From: Bradyrhizobium sp. C9
GTDB taxonomy: Bacteria; Pseudomonadota; Alphaproteobacteria; Rhizobiales; Xanthobacteraceae
Direction: 5' to 3'
Assembly: GCF_002532045.1 (NCBI RefSeq)
Contig: NZ_NWTG01000014.1
Location: 62,001 to 126,000 of the forward strand
DNA: 64,000 nucleotides
The notes under the pieces are model-generated. The model saw nothing but the letters and a program-made list of their open reading frames with translations, had not been told where the DNA came from and did no database searches. Positions within the stretch are counted from its first letter, which is position 1, and every line of letters starts with the position of its first letter. Below, piece by piece: positions 17,005 to 23,937 of this stretch. Position numbers and translations under genes: made by a program.

Positions 17005-17781
17005 ATGGGCGCCGGCATCGCCAGCCATTGCATCGAACGTCTCACCTGGGACGAGGTCGCGCGGCGAATTGCGGCCAAGCGGCCGGCGATCCTGCCGATC
17101 GGCGGCGCCGCCAAGCAGCACGGTTTCCATTTGCCGCTGAACACCGACCGCCTGCAGGCCGAATGGTTTGCGGCGCATCTCGCCGAACGCATCGACGCGC
17201 TGATCTGGCCGACCGTCACCTACGGCCACTACCCCGCTTTCGTCGAATATGCAGGGAGCGCCAGCCTGTCGGCAGCAACGTTCGAAGCCTTGGTGCATGA
17301 GATCGCCGCCGGCATCCTCGACGGCGGCATCAGCACATTGTTCGTGCTCAACACGGGAATCAGCACGCTGGCTCCGGTCGAACGCGCGCTGGCCGGCTTC
17401 GAGCCGACCCGGGTGAGGCATCTGCGGCTCTACCAGGGCCCGCGCTTCCGCCGCACCGCCGAGCAGATCTCCGAGCAACGCCATGGCAGCCATGCCGACG
17501 AGTTGGAGACGTCCCTGATGCTGGCGCTGGCACCGGACGTGGTCGATCCGGACCGCGCCGAAGCGAGCCCCGCCCTGCAGCGCGAGGTGCCCGGCCGCCT
17601 GACGCCGTCGGACGGCACTTCGCCGAACTACAGCCGCTCCGGCAGTTACGGCGATCCGACGCTGGCGACGTCAGCCAAGGGCGAGGCGCTGCTCGCGGCC
17701 ATTCTCGACGATCTCAGCGAACAAGTGACCGCGGCCCTTGGCGAGAACGCCATGCCGCAGTGGCGCGGCACGCCGCTATGA
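17005..17781 (+). CDS. Creatininase-fold protein with altered metal site
   Basis: The 258-residue protein is clearly of the creatininase superfamily (IGGAAKQHGFHLPLNTD at 32-48, GHYPAFVEYAGSASL at 74-88, HADELETSLMLAL at 163-175). His39 and Asp48 are kept. The acidic ligand usually two residues before the His is Lys37, and the usual NGH-x-E/G-N metal segment reads NTGIST (116-121), without His or Glu. Creatininase-fold enzymes include MftE, which trims the mycofactocin precursor, so this position beside a RiPP-type enzyme is suggestive. It may have a different metal set or be a non-catalytic relative. The stop overlaps the next gene (ATGA). Confidence 0.82.
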   Translation: MGAGIASHCIERLTWDEVARRIAAKRPAILPIGGAAKQHGFHLPLNTDRLQAEWFAAHLAERIDALIWPTVTYGHYPAFVEYAGSASLSAATFEALVHEIAAGILDGGISTLFVLNTGISTLAPVERALAGFEPTRVRHLRLYQGPRFRRTAEQISEQRHGSHADELETSLMLALAPDVVDPDRAEASPALQREVPGRLTPSDGTSPNYSRSGSYGDPTLATSAKGEALLAAILDDLSEQVTAALGENAMPQWRGTPL

Positions 17782-18767
17782 AGAGCATCCCGACATATCG
17801 CGTGATCGCCGCCGCGATGCTGGTCGCGGCGATCCTGATCGGCATCGCATCATGCCACGTCAGAGCGCAGTCCGAGTTCATGCGCGGCGAAGGCATGCCC
17901 TACGACGCCTTCGACCGGCTGCCCAAAACCGATCTCGAGGTCGCCGGCGCCACCATTCATGTCGGGTTCGCCCCCGGCGAGATGGCGCTGCCGAAGGACA
18001 GGATATTCGACTGGATCAAGACGTCGGCCCGCGCTGTCTCGATCTACTACGGCCGGTTTCCCGTCAGCTCGTTGCGGCTCTTGATCGTACCGGTCGACGG
18101 TTCGCGGGTTCGCGGCGGCACCACATGGGGCTATCGCGGCGCGGCGATCCGGCTGCCGATCGGCCGCGACGCGGGCGCGGGCGATCTCAAGCGCGACTGG
18201 GTGATTGTGCACGAGATGGTGCACACCGCCCTGCCCGATCTCGACGACCGCTATGCCTGGCTGTCGGAAGGGCTCGCGGTCTATGTCGAGCCGGTGGCGC
18301 GCGTGCAGGCCGGCGATCTCGCGGCGCGGGACATCTGGCTGGCGATGCTGCGCGACATGCCCAAGGGCCTGCCAGAGGCCGGCGACGAGGGCCTCGACCA
18401 TACCGACACCTGGGGCCGGAAATACTGGGGCGGCGCGATGTTCTGCCTGTTCGCCGACGTCGAGATCCGCAAACGCACCGGCAACAAGCTCGGCCTGCAG
18501 GATGCCATGCGCGGCGTGCTCGCCGCCGGTGGCAACCACGAAAAGGACTGGCCGATCGCGCGCGTGCTCTCGACCGCCGACAAGGCGGTCGGCGTCGACG
18601 CGCTGACGCAGCTGCACGGCGAATGGGGATCGAAACCCGTGACGCCCGATCTCGCCGCGCTGTGGCGCGACCTCGGCGTCGGGCTCCAGGGCGACAGCGT
18701 CGAATTCGACGACAGCGCGCCGCTGGCCGATATCCGCAAGGCGATCACCGCAGCGCGCGCGCGCTGA
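17778..18767 (+). CDS. HExxH metallopeptidase, predicted lipoprotein
   Basis: The protein is 329 residues. The N-terminus is a lipoprotein-type signal (hydrophobic stretch ending IGIASC, lipid-accepting Cys26). A gluzincin-like zinc site follows: HEMVH at 145-149, with a likely third ligand Glu164 in WLSEGLAVYVE. It would be an envelope-anchored peptidase facing the periplasm. Its ATG overlaps the stop of the creatininase-like gene, which places it last in the bufB-bufC-creatininase-peptidase operon. Whether it processes the bufferin-like peptides is only inference; I do not recognise a named family. Confidence 0.8.
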   Translation: MKSIPTYRVIAAAMLVAAILIGIASCHVRAQSEFMRGEGMPYDAFDRLPKTDLEVAGATIHVGFAPGEMALPKDRIFDWIKTSARAVSIYYGRFPVSSLRLLIVPVDGSRVRGGTTWGYRGAAIRLPIGRDAGAGDLKRDWVIVHEMVHTALPDLDDRYAWLSEGLAVYVEPVARVQAGDLAARDIWLAMLRDMPKGLPEAGDEGLDHTDTWGRKYWGGAMFCLFADVEIRKRTGNKLGLQDAMRGVLAAGGNHEKDWPIARVLSTADKAVGVDALTQLHGEWGSKPVTPDLAALWRDLGVGLQGDSVEFDDSAPLADIRKAITAARAR

Positions 18768-18781
18768 AGCGCGCTTTTCTG

Positions 18782-18854
18782 AGCATGATCTCCGCGCAAA
18801 CGCTTTGCGTTGGTCGCGAGGGAAAAGCCGCTTCGCACTTTTCCGGATCATGCT
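18782..18854. repeat. Dispersed palindromic element (RIME-like)
   Basis: The 9-bp inverted ends AGCATGATC / GATCATGCT enclose about 55 bp with internal GGAAAAG / CTTTTCC complementarity. Elements with these ends are frequent between genes of Rhizobiales. It lies between the peptidase gene and the SulP gene. Confidence 0.6.
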
Positions 18855-18955
18855 GCAGCGCCGCGCTTCGCGGCGGCGCACAGCCCCACTGCGCTGGATT
18901 TTGCCGGCGCGATATCGGACTATCGGGAAATCGCCACAATCCTCACGGGAGACCG

Positions 18956-20644
18956 ATGGCCGACGTTCATCAGACACGCGCCAACTGGCCGATCTTCCGT
19001 TCGCTCAGCGCATTCCGGCCGGGCGACCTGCCGGGCGATCTGATCGCCGGGCTGACGCTCGCCGCGATCGCGATCCCGGAGCAGATGGCGACCGCCCGGC
19101 TCGGCGGCTTCTCGCCGCAGATCGGCTTCTTCGCCTTCATGGCCGGCTCGCTCGGCTTTGCGATGTTCGGCGCCAACCGCTTCCTGTCCTGCGGCGCCGA
19201 TTCCACGATTACGCCGATCTTCGCGGCCGGCCTGGCGCTGATGGCAACCGCTGGTACGCCGGACTATCAGTCGCTGGCGATGGCCCTGGCGCTGATGGTC
19301 GGCGCGATCATGATCGCCGGCGGGATGTTCAAGCTCGGCTGGATCGCCAATCTGCTGTCGACGCCGGTCACAGTCGGCTTCCTCGCCGGCATCTCCGTCC
19401 ACATCCTGGTCTCGCAATTGCCCGGCGTGCTTGGCCTCACCACGCCGGACGGGCCGACGCTCTACAAGCTCGGGGTCCTCACTGAGAAGAGCGGCCAGAC
19501 CAATGCCTACACGCTGGCGATCGGTCTCGGCGTGCTGGCGCTGGTTGCCGGATCGGAGAAGATCAGCGCGCGAATTCCGGGCGCACTGATCGGCCTTGTC
19601 GTGGCCACCATCGCCGTGATCGTCGGCCATCTCGAGAGCAAAGGCGTCAAGGTGGTCGGCACCGTGCCCGGCTCGCTGCCAACGCCATCGCTTCCAGACA
19701 TCGCGCCGGAGCGGTGGATCAAATTGCTGTCGCTGGCGATCCTGATCGCCATCGTCGTCATGGTGCAGACCGCGGCAACGACGCGCTCGTTTCTGTCAGA
19801 TCCGGACAAGCCGGCCGACGTCGATCGCGACTTCCTCGGCGCCGGCGCCGGCAGCCTGCTCGCCGGCCTGTTCGGCGCCTTCCCCGTCAACGCCAGCCCG
19901 CCGCGCACCGGCATCGTGTCGGAGACCGGCGGGCGCACACAGGTCTCGGGTCTGTTTGCCGCCGCCATCGTGCTCGCCCTGCTGGCGTTCGGTGCGACGC
20001 TGCTGCAGCACGTGCCCGATGCAGCACTCGGCGGCGTCCTGCTGTTCGTGGCGCTGCGCATCATCCGCGTGAAGCAGATCGTCGCGATCTATCGCCAGTC
20101 GTTCTACGAATTCCTGCTGGTGGTGGCGACGGCCGCCGCGATCATCGTGCTGCCGATCGAGCAAGGCGTCGCGGTCGGCATCGCGCTGTCGCTGCTGCAC
20201 GGCATCTGGACCACGACGCGGGGTCAGCTGGTGGAATTCGTCCACGTGCCAGGCACCACGATCTGGTGGCCGGCGGGGCCGCACGTCACCGGCGAGCGCA
20301 AGCCCGGCATCGCGGTGGTCGGCCTGCAGGCCCCGTTGTCGTTCCTCAACGCGGAAAGCTTCAGCAGCGGCGTGCTCAAGACCATCGGCGGACCGCCGCC
20401 GAAGCCGAGGCTGCTGGTGATCGAGGCCAGCGGCATGGTCGAGATCGACTTCACGGCGGCGCAGGCGCTGCGCGACCTGTTTCGCGAATGCCGCGATGAC
20501 GGCGTGACGGTGGCGGTGGCGCGGCTCGAATCCGCCCGCGCCCAGGACGCATTCGAGCGCTTCGATCTCTACGCCGTGCTGCAACGGGACCACGTCTTCC
20601 ACAGCGTCGATGAAGCGGTGCGGGCGCTGGGCGGGCAGATCTAG
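18956..20644 (+). CDS. SulP family anion transporter with C-terminal STAS domain
   Basis: The 562-residue protein starts at an ATG preceded by GGGAG. It shows the SulP pattern: an early GDLIAGLTLAAIAIPEQMATARL helix region, about ten to twelve membrane segments, the motif FPVNASPPRTGIVSETGGRTQVSGL split across the membrane domain, and a C-terminal STAS domain from about residue 450 (LLVIEASGMVEIDFTAAQALRDL). Family members import sulfate, bicarbonate or other anions with a proton or sodium. The substrate cannot be told. It stands alone, with an operon-distal repeat upstream. Confidence 0.9.
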   Translation: MADVHQTRANWPIFRSLSAFRPGDLPGDLIAGLTLAAIAIPEQMATARLGGFSPQIGFFAFMAGSLGFAMFGANRFLSCGADSTITPIFAAGLALMATAGTPDYQSLAMALALMVGAIMIAGGMFKLGWIANLLSTPVTVGFLAGISVHILVSQLPGVLGLTTPDGPTLYKLGVLTEKSGQTNAYTLAIGLGVLALVAGSEKISARIPGALIGLVVATIAVIVGHLESKGVKVVGTVPGSLPTPSLPDIAPERWIKLLSLAILIAIVVMVQTAATTRSFLSDPDKPADVDRDFLGAGAGSLLAGLFGAFPVNASPPRTGIVSETGGRTQVSGLFAAAIVLALLAFGATLLQHVPDAALGGVLLFVALRIIRVKQIVAIYRQSFYEFLLVVATAAAIIVLPIEQGVAVGIALSLLHGIWTTTRGQLVEFVHVPGTTIWWPAGPHVTGERKPGIAVVGLQAPLSFLNAESFSSGVLKTIGGPPPKPRLLVIEASGMVEIDFTAAQALRDLFRECRDDGVTVAVARLESARAQDAFERFDLYAVLQRDHVFHSVDEAVRALGGQI

Positions 20645-20945
20645 ATATCGATGGGATCAGGAGCTGCGTAGCCCGGATGAAGCGCAGCGTGATCCGGGGT
20701 CCTCTCGCACGTCGATGAATAGCCCCGGATTTCGCTTACGCTTCATCCGGCTACGGGGACCGAAGCGAGTGCGCCTGCGCGATTTCGGAATATTGGAAAA
20801 ATACCCGTGAGTTGCCCGACGTGTCAAGTAGCCTGGTCGAACGCAGGCCACCGCCGGCTACTTTGCATGGGGTTGTTTTCGATTTTTTTGGCAACGCGTC
20901 GCGAGACCGATCGAGCCCGATTTCGAACAGTTCGGGTCAAGCGAC
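20645..20945. other. 301-bp gap between sulP and a convergent small gene
   Basis: The gap holds the repeat at 20667-20755. The rest shows no credible coding sequence or RNA gene. Confidence 0.6.
20667..20755. repeat. Long imperfect inverted repeat (GCCGGATGAAGCG family)
   Basis: The ends CGTAGCCCGGATGAAGCG and CGCTTCATCCGGCTACG are inverted copies differing by one base. Related single units occur at 29583-29617 and as a short hairpin at 35888-35909, so this is a dispersed repeat family. Confidence 0.65.
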
Positions 20946-21338
20946 TCACGCCTGCTCGCCCTCCAGCGTCGGATGCTCCTTGAGCACCTCCGCCTTGATC
21001 GAGCCCGCGTGGATGGCGCGGAACAGCGCCCGCCCCGTCTTGATGTTGTTGGCCTTCATGCAGAGACCGACGATCTCGCGCACGGCGGAATCCCGCACCA
21101 GCTGGTCGGAGATCTTCATCGCGGTCTCCATCGCGACCTTTGCGGCGCGCTCGTAGCGGTCGCGCTCGATCTGCTGCTGCTTCGGCGAACGCTTGCCGGG
21201 CGAGCCGACCGCCTCGGCGCAGCCGGCCGCATCGCGGCAGATCGCACGGATCCGCTGCGCGGCCTCGATATCCCCGAGCGGCTGCTCCACGGGATCGTCC
21301 CAGATATCCTTCCGCTTGGCCTTGTTGAACAACCACAT
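20946..21338 (-). CDS. Conserved small hypothetical protein
   Basis: This 130-residue, charged, probably soluble protein begins MWLFNKAKRKDIWDDP. It is mostly helical, with a Lys/Arg/Gln-rich centre (KRSPKQQQIERDRYE) and a C-terminal half rich in Ala, Lys and Glu. No known domain was recognised and no signal peptide or membrane segment is seen. The ATG at 21338 lies 32 bp after the stop of the FAD-linked oxidase gene on the same strand, so both may share a transcript. Confidence 0.7.
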   Translation of the reverse strand: MWLFNKAKRKDIWDDPVEQPLGDIEAAQRIRAICRDAAGCAEAVGSPGKRSPKQQQIERDRYERAAKVAMETAMKISDQLVRDSAVREIVGLCMKANNIKTGRALFRAIHAGSIKAEVLKEHPTLEGEQA

Positions 21339-21370
21339 CGCAACGTCCCGTGGACGGAAGATCCGGTTGG

Positions 21371-22795
21371 TTATACGGCAGGAACGATCTTGCCGGGATT
21401 GAAAATGTTCTGCGGATCGAGCGCCTGCTTCAGCGCCCGCATCGCGTCGAGCGCCTCCACCCCGAGCTCGGCCTTCAGATATTTCTGCTTGCCCTGGCCG
21501 ATGCCGTGTTCGCCGGTGCAGGTGCCGCCCATCGCCTGCGCCCGTTCGACGAGGCGGTGCATGAACTCCTCGCCGCGCGCCATCTCGTCGTTGTTGTTGA
21601 CGTCGCAGACCAGCGAGCAGTGGAAATTGCCGTCGCCGACATGGCCGACGATCGGCGACAGCAGATTGAGCCGCTTCAGATCGTCCTCGGTCTCGGTGAC
21701 GCAGTCGGCAAGCCGCGAGATCGGCACGCAGACGTCGGTTGCGACCACGCCGATGCTGTCGCCCGGACGAATCGCCTTCACCGACCAATAGGCATCGTGC
21801 CGGGCCTGCCACAGCTTGGTGCGGTCCTCGGGCTTGGTGGTCCAGGTGAACTCGCCGCCGCCGCACTCGGCGGCGATGTCGCGGAAATTCTTCGACTGCT
21901 CGGCGACCTCGACCTCGCTGCCGTGGAATTCCAGCAGCAGCAGCGGCGTCTCCGGCAGCGACAGCTTCGAATAATTGTTGCAGGCCTTCACCTGCGCGGC
22001 ATTGAGCAGCTCGATCCGCGCCACCGGAATGCCGGTCTGGATCGCCAGGATGGTGGCCTGGCAGGCACCGCGCACCGTCTCGAACGAGCAGGCGGCGGCC
22101 GCGATCGTATCGGGAATGCCGCGCAGGCGGATGGTGAGCTCGGAGATGATACCGAGCGTCCCTTCGGCGCCGACGAACAGATGCGTCAGGTCGTAACCGG
22201 CCGACGACTTCTTGGCCCGGGTGCCGGTCGTGATGATCTCGCCGTCGCCGCGCACCACCTTCAGCGCCAGTACGTTCTCGCGCATGGTGCCGTAGCGCAC
22301 CGCGTTGGTGCCGGAGGCGCGGGTCGAGGTCATGCCGCCGAGCGAGGCATCGGCGCCGGGATCGATCGGGAAGAACAGGCCCTGGTCGCGCAGATGCTCG
22401 TTCAGCGCCTTGCGGGTCACGCCGGGCTGGATCACGCAGTCGAGGTCTTCGGCGTGCACCGCGAGCACCTTGTTCATGTCGCGCAGGTCGATGCAGACGC
22501 CGCCTGCCGGCGCGTTGACCTGGCCCTCCAGCGAAGTTCCGGTGCCGAAGGCGATGACAGGCACGCGGTTTGCGGCACAGATCCGCACCACGTCCTGGAT
22601 GTCGGCGGTTTCCTGCGCCATCACCACCGCGTCCGGCGGCTGGTTCGGCAGCCATGTGGTGGTATGGGCGTGCTGTTCGCGCACGGCTAAAGACGTCACG
22701 AGCCGGTTGCCGAACCGCGCCGCCAGCGCGTCGATCGCGCGCTTCAGGGCCTCCGGCTCAGGTCGCGTCACATTGCTCGAAATCGTTGTCGCCAC
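21371..22795 (-). CDS. FAD-linked oxidase, D-lactate/glycolate dehydrogenase-like (GlcD/DLD2 family)
   Basis: This is a full-length FAD_binding_4 plus C-terminal FAD-oxidase protein. The FAD-binding stretch has FGTGTSLEGQVNAPAGG and PIDPGADASLGGM, and the C-terminal domain has GHVGDGNFHCSL and GEHGIGQGKQKYL, typical of D-2-hydroxyacid dehydrogenases of the D-lactate type. It would oxidise a D-2-hydroxy acid and pass electrons to a respiratory acceptor. I prefer a GTG start at 22795 (474 residues) because GGAGGA lies eight bases upstream; an ATG at 22831 would add 12 residues. It diverges from the thioesterase gene. Confidence 0.88.
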   Translation of the reverse strand: MATTISSNVTRPEPEALKRAIDALAARFGNRLVTSLAVREQHAHTTTWLPNQPPDAVVMAQETADIQDVVRICAANRVPVIAFGTGTSLEGQVNAPAGGVCIDLRDMNKVLAVHAEDLDCVIQPGVTRKALNEHLRDQGLFFPIDPGADASLGGMTSTRASGTNAVRYGTMRENVLALKVVRGDGEIITTGTRAKKSSAGYDLTHLFVGAEGTLGIISELTIRLRGIPDTIAAAACSFETVRGACQATILAIQTGIPVARIELLNAAQVKACNNYSKLSLPETPLLLLEFHGSEVEVAEQSKNFRDIAAECGGGEFTWTTKPEDRTKLWQARHDAYWSVKAIRPGDSIGVVATDVCVPISRLADCVTETEDDLKRLNLLSPIVGHVGDGNFHCSLVCDVNNNDEMARGEEFMHRLVERAQAMGGTCTGEHGIGQGKQKYLKAELGVEALDAMRALKQALDPQNIFNPGKIVPAV

Positions 22796-22928
22796 GTCAA
22801 TTTTCCTCCCGGCTTTAGCCGACCGTGGCAAAGCTTGTATAAGGGGTCAAGAGAGCCTGACTTGAAAAAGTGGTCGCGGGAGTCACAGAAAAGTTCATGC
22901 TCGCATGCCAACGAACCGGGGATAGAAG

Positions 22929-23444
22929 ATGACGTCAGAGACTGCCACGAGCGAGATGCCGCTTCCGTCAGCCCCGTTCAAATCGTCCGTGATGCAGATC
23001 GACCCGCAATGGATCGACTATAACGGCCATCTCAACATGGCCTACTACAATGTGATGTTCGACCGCGCCATCGACGAGATGTGGCTGCAGCTCGGCATCG
23101 GGCCGGCCTACATGAAGGCGCGGCACTGCTCGACCTTCACCGCCGAATGCCACGTCCGCTACTTGCGGGAGATTCATCTCGGCGATCCCGTGCAGGTCTC
23201 GGTCTTCCTGCTCGGCGCCGACGAGAAGCGGCTGCACACGTTCGAGGAGCTGCGCCACGCCACCGAGGGCTGGCTTTCCGCGACCTCGGAGAACCTCACG
23301 CTGCACATCGACATGGAGGCGCGCAAGGTGGCGCCGTTTCCGCCTGATATTCGCGCCCGCACTCAGAAGATCGTGGATAGCTATGCGGGCGTGCCGCGGC
23401 CCGAGGGCATCGGCCGCAACGTGGCGATGCCCTCGAAGAGATAG
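22929..23444 (+). CDS. Acyl-CoA thioesterase-like hotdog protein
   Basis: The 171-residue protein has the 4HBT hotdog fold signature: QIDPQWIDYNGHLNMAYYNVMFDRAID at about 23-49, in which the Asp of DYNGHLN is the usual catalytic position, then RYLREIHLGDPVQV. Family members hydrolyse acyl-CoA or 4-hydroxybenzoyl-CoA thioesters. The first 15 residues look disordered, and an internal start is possible. Neighbours do not indicate a pathway. Confidence 0.85.
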   Translation: MTSETATSEMPLPSAPFKSSVMQIDPQWIDYNGHLNMAYYNVMFDRAIDEMWLQLGIGPAYMKARHCSTFTAECHVRYLREIHLGDPVQVSVFLLGADEKRLHTFEELRHATEGWLSATSENLTLHIDMEARKVAPFPPDIRARTQKIVDSYAGVPRPEGIGRNVAMPSKR

Positions 23445-23472
23445 CCAGCCCTGCGCCGGGCCCAGCCCTTCG

Positions 23473-23646
23473 CTAGACCCTCGTGCGACCGCGCGCCAAT
23501 CCGACCACCGCCGACACCAGGAACAGGATGATGGCGATGAAGAAGATCGCCTTGGCGATTTCGATCGAGGCGCCGGCGATACCGCCGAAGCCCAGAATGC
23601 CCGCGATCAGGGCGATGACCAGGAATGTGACGACCCAGCTCAACAT
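23473..23646 (-). CDS. DUF1328 small membrane protein
   Basis: This 57-residue protein with two membrane helices starts MLSWVVTFLVIALIAGILG and ends LARGRTRV, matching the DUF1328 family, which is common in proteobacteria and of unknown function. The ATG at 23646 follows a GGAGG site. It converges with the thioesterase gene 28 bp away. Confidence 0.88.
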   Translation of the reverse strand: MLSWVVTFLVIALIAGILGFGGIAGASIEIAKAIFFIAIILFLVSAVVGLARGRTRV

Positions 23647-23937
23647 GATCAAACCTCCGCTTGTATCCTTGTGCGTTTCCTGGCGCGGGCATCTGCCCGG
23701 CGTCGCAGCTGTTGAAACAATCCTGCGGGGAAACGCTGGTTCCTGAGCGCGAAACCGCGAAATTTTCGCCGACTTCAGGAACCAGGCCGGGTGTGCGCTG
23801 CTGCCAAAACCGTTCCAAACGGCCGCGATAAAACCTGTCAAAACGGCCGATCAGGCCCTATATGCCCCTCAATCCCTGTTAAGAAGGCTCCCCTTCACCG
23901 TCCCACGGTGCCATCGTGGGGCCGAGACGATTCGCCA

